Below, in pieces: positions 10,401 to 18,367 of a DNA stretch of 64,000 nt; position 1 is the first letter of the stretch; the number at the start of each line of letters is the position of its first letter. The translations under genes were made by a program, and so were the position numbers. The stretch comes from an uncultured Acidobacteriota bacterium (lineage in GTDB: Bacteria > Acidobacteriota > UBA6911 > RPQK01 > JAJDTT01), in assembly GCA_951812665.1 (NCBI GenBank), contig CATOST010000033.1:1-64000 (forward strand), written 5' to 3'. The notes beneath the pieces were generated by a model. It made no database searches. It had not been told where the DNA came from and saw nothing but the letters and a program-made list of their open reading frames with translations.

Positions 10401-10788
10401 CAGCGATATTTTCAACAACTCGAACGCCGGCGGCAGCCGGCCCGACATGATCAGCAATCCGAACGGTGTCTCCCATGGTTCCAACGCCTCCGCGATCGCC
10501 CAGTTTTTCAAAACCTCCGCTTTCGTCCGGGCGCCGAGATATACCTTCGGCAATACCGGGGTCGGGGTGGTTTCGGGTCCCGGACTGGGGATTTGGGATC
10601 TGTCCCTGTACAAGGACGTCTACGTGGGCGAGGGGATGCGAGCTCAATTCCGGGTGGAGTTTTTCAACGCCTTCAACAAAGCCAATTTCTTCAACCCGAA
10701 CGGTGCGTTCGGCAGCAGCAGCTTCGGCGTGATCAGCCGGACCCGAGATGCCCGCCAGATTCAGTGGGGGCTCCGTTTCGACTTCTAG
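7471..10788 (+). CDS. Oar-like TonB-dependent receptor with carboxypeptidase-regulatory domain
   Basis: 1105 aa. A signal peptide ends near residue 26 (AAALAQ). A carboxypeptidase-regulatory-like Ig domain follows (about 28-120, GVIVGIVQDKTGAVVPGV). Then comes a plug (about 130-240, ELPLNGRDFYQLATLTPGV, TNVMVDGI) and a long outer-membrane beta barrel ending in aromatic LRFDF, the usual outer-membrane C-terminus. This is the CarboxypepD_reg/Oar family that is greatly expanded in Acidobacteriota and thought to import large substrates with TonB energy. It lies 195 bases after the TPR gene, perhaps under its own promoter; no convincing promoter was found. A divergent second copy lies at 32989-36186. 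Confidence 0.93.
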   Translation: MISQRSLNAIFIGLIGLFLFPAAALAQEAQGVIVGIVQDKTGAVVPGVEVTVTDVGQARSRIAITGDAGNYRVSNLDPGEYEIRASLVGFETTILTGIVLQVGQIARIPITLSVGEVTQELTVESVAPIIQTDHATVGEVIDTTKVTELPLNGRDFYQLATLTPGVVANTQDQVGVFAHTGTSISANGIGPQSTNVMVDGIQNVEFGAGRLAFTPSIDLIQEFQIVTNVYDAEFGGTPAAQINMATKRGSLDYHGSIFYFRRSDALDARNFFETGALPPFEREQFGGSFGGHVPGSEKDFFFFVYEGQRQARGLTLRASVPPVALRNGDFREFGTTVYDPMTTDPDTGERQPFPNNVIPTNRITPQAAYISSLWPEPTLPGTVANFVANPDRLRNFDQWSIRYDRDLTDADSIMFRFTRNKNSYLEPQPRGFTLPVNGFRQNQTFVGPNWKGGWTRTISPTTLNSLNIGYSKFDQCRDSEATDPELFGCGGPHGPLTGPEFFQNSGIQGVSPEAQRADIPRIRVSGWNDIATSTFAPVASKEPHYQINNVFSKVEGNHSWKAGVDVLDSFFELKFEARTRGRIDFASRFTTESVGSPGNEFHSFADFLLGQVNFSNLFGNPLFQEIELTWWSFFIQDDWSVHPDVTLNLGLRYEIFQRPVERGNRVVAFDLATEQFVFPGSVPNLPGTPPNSVTADSLGYSRTLQHDTDLNDYGPRLGFAWRIGGDNSTVLRGGFGVFYTWFVEDMQVGQGFGPPFVPQASNRSDPDRPAATFEAPFAGSAAATVRPSGVAVKDNNTGYLYQYSLGLDRALTPTLGFEIGIVGNAARKMLRSHNYNQAIPGAAPISERVPYPQYGGLTARQSWANGSYSALQMKLRKDFSGGLMGLVSYTWGRAIGHVVPGAAFRQQPNRNHNNWKADYGPTQWDIPQILSLSWVWDLPVGRGKPVGKDLTGVANAIFGGWKFGGIANFQAGNKFTVSDIFNNSNAGGSRPDMISNPNGVSHGSNASAIAQFFKTSAFVRAPRYTFGNTGVGVVSGPGLGIWDLSLYKDVYVGEGMRAQFRVEFFNAFNKANFFNPNGAFGSSSFGVISRTRDARQIQWGLRFDF

Positions 10789-10815
10789 CTCGCATTTCTA
10801 ACCGGGGGGGCGCAA

Positions 10816-10851
10816 GGAGGGGCGACTTCCAGTCCTGACTGCCTCTCAGTC
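10816..10851 (+). repeat. Degenerate GGAG-hairpin remnant after the Oar gene
   Basis: About 28 bases after the receptor stop, GGAGGGGCGACTTCCAGTC resembles the family unit GGAGCGGCGACTTTCCAGTC, but the right arm has decayed. A weak stem GACTG...CAGTC (10837-10851) follows. A separate hairpin, ATCCAGGT/ACCTGGAT, lies at 10910-10944 with a 19-base loop. Confidence 0.4.
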
Positions 10852-11035
10852 AAAAACTACCGAACATTAACTTTTTCAGTCATTCCCCGACGACTTAGTG
10901 GATCGCCCCATCCAGGTCACGATCCGGAAGGGACCAACCTGGATCACAACGTTCCGGGAGATTTTTCACCGGGATGGTAGATTCATCCTAGTCCGCGAAT
11001 CAGGGAGAGGATAAACTAGAGGACAGGAGAAATTG

Positions 11036-11290
11036 ATGCCCCCAGAACTCGCACAGTGGATCGTTCCCTTAATCGTCATCTTCGGGACCCTTTCCCCCGC
11101 TGTCATCGTCGGCCTCATGCTCTACCTGCACCGCATCACCCGCCAGGACATGAGGGAAATGGAGTCGCGACTTCGCGACGAGTTGAACCGCCTCGACGGC
11201 CGTGTGGCTCGGCTCGAACACAGCCAGGCCAAGCTCGAAGGGCTACTGCAAGGTTTGCGCGAGGCCATCACCCGCCAGCCCGCCGCCTGA
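11036..11290 (+). CDS. Small single-pass membrane protein with coiled coil
   Basis: 84 aa. Residues 7-28 form one transmembrane helix (WIVPLIVIFGTLSPAVIVGL). Residues 35-78 are a heptad-like charged coiled coil (MESRLRDELNRLDGRVARLE). The ATG at 11036 is preferred over the TTG three bases earlier because AGGAGA sits five bases upstream of it. Proteins of this size and layout recur as hypotheticals in many bacteria. A role in oligomerisation at the membrane is inference; no family was recognised. It is convergent with the heme lipoprotein gene. Confidence 0.65.
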   Translation: MPPELAQWIVPLIVIFGTLSPAVIVGLMLYLHRITRQDMREMESRLRDELNRLDGRVARLEHSQAKLEGLLQGLREAITRQPAA

Positions 11291-11599
11291 GCGGCGCGGC
11301 CCTACTCAACAAATTCCTGGACTGGGTGATGCGGTCAAGTATCAAGCGGCGGGAAGATTTCATCCTGATCCGTGACTTGGGCAAGGGGTGGACTGGCTGT
11401 CCGAGAATGGCACTGTCACCGACAGCAAGAAAGGATCACACCCATAACTCAGATGGACAGGGCAACGGACTTCCAGTCGCCCATTCCTCCGCTCTCCCGC
11501 CCGCTCATTCCGCCATACTCTCCTGCCCCTCTGGAGTACGGCGGCAAGAAAGCCGCCGGTCCCATTCGGCGACAAGAAAGTCGCCGCCCTGCTCGACGA
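11291..11599. other. 309-bp convergent intergenic region
   Basis: No gene is supported between the small membrane protein and the 3' end of the heme lipoprotein gene. The right part (11539 onward) holds hairpin repeats listed separately. The left 240 bases show nothing recognisable. Confidence 0.6.
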
Positions 11600-11613
11600 C
11601 TAAAAGTCGCGGC
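11539..11613 (-). repeat. Cluster of three GGAG-type hairpins at the 3' end of the heme lipoprotein gene
   Basis: On the minus strand, moving out of the gene, there are three hairpins. The first is GGAGC followed by CGACTTTTAGTCG (11597-11609), which contains the gene's TAG stop. The second has stem CGGCGAC/GTCGCCG (11567-11586). The third has stem CGGCGGC/GCCGCCG (11539-11558). The last two have six-base loops reading TTTCTT on the minus strand. The second and third, with their linker, are nearly identical to the pair at 48932-48979. Confidence 0.75.
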
Positions 11614-14600
11614 TCCCAACGCCGCTTGTCGCTCCCAAGTGGGTCAGGTACTCGAGCAGGTCGGTCATCTGCCGGACGCTGATATCTTCCTGGACTCCTT
11701 CCGGCATGGCGGACACTCCAAGGGACCGGAGGCTGGCGATCTGGCTCCGGGAGATCGTGTCCTCCTCTCCCTCGCTTCGCCTCAGGGTGACCGTGGCCGG
11801 CCCTTGGCTGGCCATCACTCCCGTCAGGGCGCGTCCGTCGTTGGTCTCGACCAGGTACTCCTCATATCCGGGGACGATGCTGGAGTTGGGGTCGAGGATA
11901 TTTTCCAGAAATTCGTACTTGGTCCGGCCTGAAAGGCTGAGCAGGTCCGGTCCGACTTCCGAGCCGGTTTCCCCGACCTTGTGACACTGACTGCAATGGT
12001 CGTTGAAAACGTCGCGGCCGGCGCCGATGTCCCCGGTGGTGCGGGCGGCGGCGCCATACTGGTCCATCAGTGACCGCAGGTCGGGAGGAGAACTCCGCAG
12101 GAGAGTCCTGGCGCGCTCCAGGGTCTCGCCCTCCGAGATCCGAAAAAGGCGGCCCCGCCTGGCGCCTCGGATGGTCCAGGGCTGGACGGTCCCCGCCTCG
12201 ACGGCGTCCAGGAGGTTGGGCACTCGCACCGGTTCTCTGAGCATCCCGTCCACGGCCGCGTTCTGGAGCGCGGCCGTGAAGGATCGCCAGTTATCCAGAA
12301 GAACTTCGGTGGACCTGGGGTGGGGCAGGACGGTCAGCGCGCGCGTCGCCGCCATCTGGATCTCTTCGGGCTGGCGGGGTTGCAGCAACCCCGCCAGCAG
12401 TGCGTAGTCCGCTTGGGCGGGGTCCAGAGCCGACAATCGGATGGCGTGGACCCGGGAGTCCGGACCGGCTGCCTCATCGGCAGCCGATGAGGCAGCCTGC
12501 CGCATCAAAGACCGGAATTGAAGCGTATCCGACAGCCGGACTCCTTCTGCCATTTCAAGAGCCGCCGCGCCCAACCGATTCGGTTCGGACAGAAGATCCA
12601 AAAGGATCTGCTGTGCCCGGCGGGAAAGGTCGACCTCCGGCACAGTCCCTCGTTTCAACCCTTGCGCCAGACCCTCCAGGCTCAGACCGGACCACCAGAC
12701 GTCCGCATCCGCCGCGGCCTTGCCCACGGCCGCCAGAACCGCCGTCAGTTCCCCAGGCTTCTGGCGGGCTCCGATCATGGAAGTCAACCGGCGCAGGAAG
12801 AGCCGGCGGCCCTCCGTCTCCTGGGAAGTGAACTCTTCGTTCCGGGTCACGGCGTGAAACCACCGGACCGCTTCGTCAGCGGCGGCACTGAGCACCGCGA
12901 CCTGAAACCATGGATCCTCCATGTGGTCCGCGGCGATCTTCACCAGGGGCTTGAAAGAAATGGCGGCTGGAAGTTCCCCCAGCGTGCACGCCAACTGGAA
13001 GCGAACCCGCTCATCCGGGTCTCCGGTCATTTCGATCATCCGGTCCACGATGCGGCGGTCCGACAGCCGGGATTCCCCGATTCGGATCGCCTGCTCGCGA
13101 ACCTCCGGGCTATTGTCTCCCAAACCGCCCAGGACCAGGTCGGCGTCCAAGCCGTCGAGCCCTTCCAGCGTCCAGAGGGCGTGCATTCGCCCGGCCGCCG
13201 AGGCGCCGGGCCGGGCAAGTTCCCTCAGGCGGGGAATCGCCGACGGATCCTGGCGCTCGATCAGGAGCCGCTGGGCCGTGAGCCGCCACCACCGGTTGGG
13301 ATGGGAAAGCCGGTCGACCAGTTCCGAGGCGCTCGCCTGGTCGAGCCGAGGCGGCTCCGACGGCTCGTTCTCACCATGGACGATCCGGTAGATCCGCCCT
13401 CGATCCTGACCCGCGTAGAACAATTCGTGGTCGTCGACGAAGTCTTCACGAATCCATTCGGGGTGCTCGACGATCTTTCGGTAGAAGTCGACCACGTAGA
13501 GGGCCCCGTCGGGACCGGTCGTGGTGAAGACGGGCATGAACCAACTGTCCCGGGAAGCCAGGAACTCGGACTCACCGAAGGCGCCGGCGCCGGAATAGGT
13601 CGCCCCCCGCGCCGACACAATATCGCCGTGCACCAGATTGTGGGCTGGCTCCGCAATGAAATGGGCTCCGTCGTAGGGCTGGGGAAACCGGCCGCCCGTG
13701 TAGACGCTCTGGCCGCAGGCCGAGGTGAAATGGCCCAGCTCCTTCAACAGGCGAGTCTGGCGAATGTCCTGCAGGTGCGGATCGTCGGTGATGGGATAGA
13801 CCGGCGCCGGTTGTCCGTGGTCGGAAACCGTCTGCATGGGGCTGTCGACCTGAAGGTGGGGATTGCGGTCCAGGTATCGCGTCTCGATCACCGAATGCCT
13901 CAGGTGATTGTTGTTCCAGGAGGGGAACCGGTGGCCTCGGGCGTTGAAGGCTTGACCGAACTCGGAGTTGCCTGAGACCGGCTCGAGCTGCAGCTTGTCC
14001 GGCTTGAACCGAATATCCGAACGCCGCTCGAAGACGTCGACGGGTGCGATCTCGGGATGATCGGGGAAATGGATCGGCTGGCCCTGATCGCTGAACTGCT
14101 TGAAACGGCGGCCGACCCCGAACCTCGGGTAGGCGGCGTAGATCCAGTTGTCCATTTCATAGAGGGGCGTATTGATGCGGAGCTGTGGATTGACCTGCGC
14201 GAAACCGGTCAGGATCACTTTGCGCTGGTTGGCCCGGCCGTCCCCATCGGTGTCGGTGAAATGGAGAATGTCGGGGGCGCAGGCGACCAGGATCCCCCCC
14301 TTCCAGGGCAACACGCCATGGGCCATGTGGAGCCCGTCGACGAACACGCTGCTGTGCTCGAACCGGCCGTCGCCGTCCCGGTCCTCAAGCAGCTTGATCC
14401 TGGAGAGGGGGTGGTCGGAGATCGGGTAGTCCCTCATCTCGACGACGAACAGGCGGCCGCGTTCATCGAACGCCATGGAGATGGGATCCACGACCTGGGG
14501 TTCGGCAGCCGCCAACTCGATCCGGAATCCCGGGGCCAGTTGAAAGGTCCGGAGAGCCGCCTCCGGAGGGTACGGAGGTTCCGCGTCCGCGCAGCCTCCG

Positions 14601-14674
14601 GTGAGAACTGCTGCCAGGACTGCGGCGAACCGGACGGCCTGTGTCAGCCTCGTCCCCACCCGTCTCAGTCTCAA
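11600..14674 (-). CDS. PVC-type heme-binding/dehydrogenase lipoprotein with HEAT region
   Basis: 1024 aa. A lipoprotein signal ends at LTGGC (Cys28). Residues 40-410 form a beta-propeller-like 'membrane-bound dehydrogenase' domain (VVDPISMAFDERGRLFVVEMRDYP, GGILVACAPDILHFTDTDGDG). Residues 430-850 are helical HEAT-like repeats. Residues 880-1015 are a cytochrome c-like heme domain with CSQCH at 894-898 and the downstream signature EFLENILDPN. Proteins of this layout are frequent in Planctomycetes and Solibacteres and are thought to oxidise sugars outside the cell. The start is TTG, overlapping the upstream GWxTD stop by four bases; a GTG five codons later is possible. The last residues (SRDF) and the stop come from a hairpin repeat. 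Confidence 0.85.
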   Translation of the reverse strand: MRLRRVGTRLTQAVRFAAVLAAVLTGGCADAEPPYPPEAALRTFQLAPGFRIELAAAEPQVVDPISMAFDERGRLFVVEMRDYPISDHPLSRIKLLEDRDGDGRFEHSSVFVDGLHMAHGVLPWKGGILVACAPDILHFTDTDGDGRANQRKVILTGFAQVNPQLRINTPLYEMDNWIYAAYPRFGVGRRFKQFSDQGQPIHFPDHPEIAPVDVFERRSDIRFKPDKLQLEPVSGNSEFGQAFNARGHRFPSWNNNHLRHSVIETRYLDRNPHLQVDSPMQTVSDHGQPAPVYPITDDPHLQDIRQTRLLKELGHFTSACGQSVYTGGRFPQPYDGAHFIAEPAHNLVHGDIVSARGATYSGAGAFGESEFLASRDSWFMPVFTTTGPDGALYVVDFYRKIVEHPEWIREDFVDDHELFYAGQDRGRIYRIVHGENEPSEPPRLDQASASELVDRLSHPNRWWRLTAQRLLIERQDPSAIPRLRELARPGASAAGRMHALWTLEGLDGLDADLVLGGLGDNSPEVREQAIRIGESRLSDRRIVDRMIEMTGDPDERVRFQLACTLGELPAAISFKPLVKIAADHMEDPWFQVAVLSAAADEAVRWFHAVTRNEEFTSQETEGRRLFLRRLTSMIGARQKPGELTAVLAAVGKAAADADVWWSGLSLEGLAQGLKRGTVPEVDLSRRAQQILLDLLSEPNRLGAAALEMAEGVRLSDTLQFRSLMRQAASSAADEAAGPDSRVHAIRLSALDPAQADYALLAGLLQPRQPEEIQMAATRALTVLPHPRSTEVLLDNWRSFTAALQNAAVDGMLREPVRVPNLLDAVEAGTVQPWTIRGARRGRLFRISEGETLERARTLLRSSPPDLRSLMDQYGAAARTTGDIGAGRDVFNDHCSQCHKVGETGSEVGPDLLSLSGRTKYEFLENILDPNSSIVPGYEEYLVETNDGRALTGVMASQGPATVTLRRSEGEEDTISRSQIASLRSLGVSAMPEGVQEDISVRQMTDLLEYLTHLGATSGVGSRDF

Positions 14675-16278
14675 CCCGAATTGTCCTGGATTCGAAATCG
14701 GACACTCATATCTTTGGTCTGACCCGAGATCAGGTCCTGAATGGAAATCTCGGCGCGATAGTCCCCGACACCGTCGATATAGAGATGGGTCGAGGCCGAC
14801 GCTCGTTCTCCCAGGTAAGTCAGGCCCACGTGATCCAGACGGATCTCCTGGACCACCCGCCCCTCCCGGTCCAGAACGCGAAGCGGAATCTTCAGGTCCG
14901 CTTCCCCGGTGGCGGCGTCAACGGAGAAGTTGTAGATCTCGAAGTAAAGTCCGACCCGCTCCCCGGCCGGAAACGTATTCTTCTGGAGGTTGGGATAGAC
15001 CTTGAGTCCGGACAGCGTGGCGAAGGGCTCCAGCGGATCGGCCTCCTTCTGGACCCGAATCCGATCGGCCAGGATCAATGAACTGGTGAAGAGTTCCTTC
15101 CCCGGCTTGGGCGGCACCACGATGGAATGGACCGAGGTGCCGATCTTCCCGGAGTGAACGTCGCGGACCACCCAGTCCAGCTTGTAGCGGCCCGACCTCA
15201 GGGGAATCGTGTGTTGGTAGAGAGACTTCCCCTGTTCCACGAACGGACGATAGCCCGTGTCCTCCACGTAGACCTGGTCTTCGAACTCGTAGACGGTCTT
15301 CCCCAAGAGGCCATGAACGGCCCCGTAGATCTCGACACGCGCCCGGCGGATGTCGTTCTCCGGCTGATAGGTCAACAGACGGTTCCAGACCTGAAGCGTG
15401 GCCGGCACCATGAACTGCTCGGCGTTGACCCAGACGATGGAGGCCCGGGTGTCGATGGGCAACTCCTCATAGTGGATTCGGGTCCCGACGACTTTCTGCA
15501 GGTCCTTGTACTTGATATTGGGAGGAGTGAGCGCCTTGAAGTAGTCCTCGATGAGCTGGAGGTTGCTCTTGTTGATGCCGAGACCGGTGTGATCCAGAGG
15601 CCTCAGAATGCCCTGCTGCCGGATGCGGTCGAGTCGCGTCCTGGATCCGAAGAACTCCTCCATGGTCAGCCCGTAGCCGGTATGCAGCAGGGCGTCCTTC
15701 TCGTCCGGAGTGAGAGCCAGACGGTAGTTTCCGTTCATACCGGAGTCCACGAACTCGAACAGGATGTCGTTTCCCAGGCCTTCGATGTAGCGATAGCTCC
15801 AGACTTCGTACGGGAAAGTGACGGTGGACCCGCCCCCTTCGGAAAGCGAACGGTTGTAAAGTCCGCCCATGGGATGCATTTCGATGTGGGCCGGCGCACC
15901 GAAAACGATATAGATCCGTCCCCGATCCGTGAGCCAGCCGTCACGCCCCGCCTTGAAGCGCTCATTGGCGTACGCGATGCGGCGATAGTGCTCCTCCTTG
16001 AATTCGTTGATCGAGGTCTTGGGATCGGGGTCCCGCCTCAGCCAGAACTGCTCGATGAAACGCTCTTTTTCCTCCGGCGTGGAGAGCTCCTGGAAGACAC
16101 TGGTTTCTTCCGGATTGACGATGTAGCGAACATCCTCGTCCAGCCACTTCCTGAAGTACTGCTCGGACTCCTCGTCTCTGACGGATTGGCCAAGTGAGAC
16201 GGAAGCAATGAGGAAAAGGAGACAAAGTGCCGGAATTGCCGGACCCATGGGTTGTCGAAGAGTATAACGAATGCTCAT
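14671..16278 (-). CDS. GWxTD domain-containing exported protein (paralogue 2)
   Basis: 535 aa from the Met at 16278 (MSIRYTLRQPMGPAIPALCL), which gives a normal signal peptide ending near SLGQ. The frame is open for 43 more codons upstream, but that part is hairpin-repeat sequence and is not credible protein. GWLTDRGRIYIVFG begins at residue 114. The FIEQFWLRRDPDP stretch and the C-terminal beta-rich region match paralogue 1 throughout, so the two arose by duplication. Here the partner gene is a heme lipoprotein instead of a TPR protein. The four-base overlap (TTGA) suggests translational coupling. Molecular function is unknown. Confidence 0.85.
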   Translation of the reverse strand: MSIRYTLRQPMGPAIPALCLLFLIASVSLGQSVRDEESEQYFRKWLDEDVRYIVNPEETSVFQELSTPEEKERFIEQFWLRRDPDPKTSINEFKEEHYRRIAYANERFKAGRDGWLTDRGRIYIVFGAPAHIEMHPMGGLYNRSLSEGGGSTVTFPYEVWSYRYIEGLGNDILFEFVDSGMNGNYRLALTPDEKDALLHTGYGLTMEEFFGSRTRLDRIRQQGILRPLDHTGLGINKSNLQLIEDYFKALTPPNIKYKDLQKVVGTRIHYEELPIDTRASIVWVNAEQFMVPATLQVWNRLLTYQPENDIRRARVEIYGAVHGLLGKTVYEFEDQVYVEDTGYRPFVEQGKSLYQHTIPLRSGRYKLDWVVRDVHSGKIGTSVHSIVVPPKPGKELFTSSLILADRIRVQKEADPLEPFATLSGLKVYPNLQKNTFPAGERVGLYFEIYNFSVDAATGEADLKIPLRVLDREGRVVQEIRLDHVGLTYLGERASASTHLYIDGVGDYRAEISIQDLISGQTKDMSVRFRIQDNSG

Positions 16279-16280
16279 CT

Positions 16281-16360
16281 CCGGCGGAAGCAAGCCGGCG
16301 CCGTCCCAAGAGGGGGGACATGTTGTCCCCCATTCTCCCCGGCGTCGGGGGTTGCCCCCA
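16281..16360. repeat. Composite hairpin repeat between divergent genes
   Basis: GGGGGACA (16313-16320) pairs with TGTCCCCC (16324-16331) across a three-base loop. A small GGGG/CCCC hairpin (16347-16358) and a weak CCGGC/GCCGG stem (16281-16298) flank it. Read on the minus strand, the order AACCCCCGA, then AGAATGGGGGACA, then TGTCCCCCCTC, is the same composite found at 26604-26664 and 32654-32761. It lies just upstream of the promoter of the CocE gene and reaches the start of the GWxTD gene. Confidence 0.65.
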
Positions 16361-16361
16361 T

Positions 16362-16390
16362 TTGACAACGTGGCACGCCCTTCATATCCT
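16362..16390 (+). promoter_or_regulatory. Strong candidate sigma-70-type promoter for the CocE operon
   Basis: TTGACA (16362-16367), an exact 17-base spacer and TATCCT (16385-16390) sit 60 bases before the ATG at 16451. This leaves a leader of about 54 bases that contains GGGAGG six bases from the ATG. It is the best promoter match in the window. Confidence 0.6.
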
Positions 16391-16450
16391 GAGCCGCAAA
16401 TTTTCACTCAGCTTCCAGTCCAGTCAATCAGCAAGAAAGGGAGGTCACTC

Positions 16451-18367
16451 ATGAGGAGTTCGCCGTGGACTCTGCTGTTTGCAGTGGGACTCTTCTGCTT
16501 TGGTCTTGCGGCCGCCGGGCCGGCAGGCGAGGAGAAAACCATGGATGTCGTCGTCCTGAAGGATGTCATGGTCCCGATGCGGGACGGAGTCGAGCTGGCG
16601 ACGGATCTGTACCTGCCCGCAAAGGACGGCCGACCGCTGGAAGGAAAGTTTCCGGTGGTCCTGCAGCGGACGCCCTACGACAAGGAGAACCAGTTCTACA
16701 AGGACCCGGCCAGCTTCTTTGCCAGCCACGGCTACCTGTCGGTGATTCAGGACTGCCGGGGGCGGTTCCGATCGGGAGGCGAGTTCTTTCCCATGCGGGA
16801 CGAGGCGGAGGACGGCTACGACACGGTGGAATGGCTGGCCCGGCATCCCTCCAGCAGCGGAAAAGTGGGGACCTACGGGGTCTCCTACATGGGTTGGGTG
16901 CAGATCCAGATGGCAACGCTGAACCCGCCCAGCCTGGCCACCATGATCCCCCACACCGGACCGAACAACGCCTACTACTACAGCATGCACGTCGGCGGGA
17001 CCCGCACTCTGGGCCTGCTGAGGTGGCACCTGCACATGGCCACCACCAGTTGGGAGGCTCAGGAGAACCCTTCCATCGTAGAAGCCATCAAGCCGATGCT
17101 GACCTCCAAGGGGTTTCTGCAGTGGGCGTCGCGGATTCCGTGGCGGCGCGGGCAGACGCCGCTGAGCGTCGCCCCCAGGTATGAGGACGCCGCCTTCCAG
17201 TTCTACTTCGACAACAACGACTACAACGAGTTCTGGCGACGGCCCGGCCTGGCTATGGACGAATACTTCGACAACTATCCGGACATTCCCATCATGTGGG
17301 TCACCGGATGGTACGAAGTCTACGCCCGCTCCATCGTGGACGGCTACCGGGAAATGCTCAGGCGAGGCCGCCGCGACCAATTCCTGGTTGCCGGCCCCTG
17401 GACCCACGCCAACTGGGATCCCTACAACGGGGACGCCAACTACGGCGCCAAGGCGGAGCTCATGCCACCCAACGATCTCGAATTCCTCGACTACGAGCTG
17501 CAGTGGTTCGATCGCTGGCTCAAGGGGGACGAGAGCGCCGAGCTGGGCCATCCGGTGAAGGTGTTCGTGATGGGCGGCGGTGACGGCGGGCGCGGTGAAA
17601 AAGACCGGATGAACCATGGAGGCGCCTGGCATACCGGCGACGAATGGCCCGCCGTCGACACCTCTGCCAGGAAATACTATTTCCACGGCGATGGCACTCT
17701 GTCGGCAACGAAACCCGGCGGCGGGGCCGATTCCACCACCTACACCTACGATCCTCGAAACACGGTCCACAGCGACGGCCGCTGCGAGATCGCCTACGGA
17801 CCGGCGTCCGAGCTCGGGTTCCGGGGAATGGGACCCTACAACCAGATCCAGATGGAGACCCTTCCGGGCCACGGGATTCCCGGACTCCCCACCGCCTCCC
17901 GCCCCGACATCCTGGTCTTCCAGACACCCCCGTTGTCCCGGGACACCACCGTGGCGGGCAACCTCCGAGCCGTCCTCTACGTCTCCTCCGACGCTCCCGA
18001 CACCGACTTCTTCGTCAAGCTGATCGACGTCTATCCGGCCAGCGAAGACTACCCTGCCGGCTACGCCTTCCCCGTCACCGACGGCATCATCCGGGCCCGG
18101 TACCGCAACAGCTTCAAGACGCCGGAACTGATGGAGCCGGGCACCGTGTATGAAATTCGCCTGCCGATTCAGCCGGCGGCCAACCTGTTCAAGGCCGGCC
18201 ATCGCCTCCGGGTGGACATTTCCAGCAGCAGCTTTCCCAACTTCGACATCAACCGGAACACGGGCGACCCGCTGAGCCGGCAGTGGCGCATCGCCAACAA
18301 CACGATCCATCACGGAGGCGAACACGCCTCCCACATCGAGTTGCCGATTCAGGAGGGGAGTCCATGA
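16451..18367 (+). CDS. CocE/NonD family (S15-type) hydrolase A
   Basis: 638 aa from the ATG preceded by GGGAGG. A signal peptide covers residues 1-25. An alpha/beta-hydrolase of the X-Pro dipeptidyl-peptidase/cocaine esterase type follows: VPMRDGVELATDLYLP, QRTPYDKEN, QDCRGRFRSGG and the nucleophile motif GTYGVSYMG with Ser145. GPWTHANWDPY probably carries the catalytic His. The C-terminal jelly-roll domain (about 460-630) is typical (SSDAPDTDFFVKLIDVYP, GHRLRVDISSSSFPNFD). Predicted secreted esterase, amidase or peptidase acting on acyl bonds; the substrate cannot be told. Its stop overlaps the next hydrolase gene as ATGA. Confidence 0.9.
   Translation: MRSSPWTLLFAVGLFCFGLAAAGPAGEEKTMDVVVLKDVMVPMRDGVELATDLYLPAKDGRPLEGKFPVVLQRTPYDKENQFYKDPASFFASHGYLSVIQDCRGRFRSGGEFFPMRDEAEDGYDTVEWLARHPSSSGKVGTYGVSYMGWVQIQMATLNPPSLATMIPHTGPNNAYYYSMHVGGTRTLGLLRWHLHMATTSWEAQENPSIVEAIKPMLTSKGFLQWASRIPWRRGQTPLSVAPRYEDAAFQFYFDNNDYNEFWRRPGLAMDEYFDNYPDIPIMWVTGWYEVYARSIVDGYREMLRRGRRDQFLVAGPWTHANWDPYNGDANYGAKAELMPPNDLEFLDYELQWFDRWLKGDESAELGHPVKVFVMGGGDGGRGEKDRMNHGGAWHTGDEWPAVDTSARKYYFHGDGTLSATKPGGGADSTTYTYDPRNTVHSDGRCEIAYGPASELGFRGMGPYNQIQMETLPGHGIPGLPTASRPDILVFQTPPLSRDTTVAGNLRAVLYVSSDAPDTDFFVKLIDVYPASEDYPAGYAFPVTDGIIRARYRNSFKTPELMEPGTVYEIRLPIQPAANLFKAGHRLRVDISSSSFPNFDINRNTGDPLSRQWRIANNTIHHGGEHASHIELPIQEGSP

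Noticed and set aside
12518..13975. 485-codon plus-strand frame opposite the heme lipoprotein
   Set aside because: No family resemblance, while the minus strand gives a complete multi-domain lipoprotein.
16445..18334. Long open frame antisense to CocE hydrolase A (629 codons)
   Set aside because: Composition is Val/Gly/His-rich with no family motifs; the opposite strand encodes a complete conserved hydrolase with promoter and ribosome-binding site.
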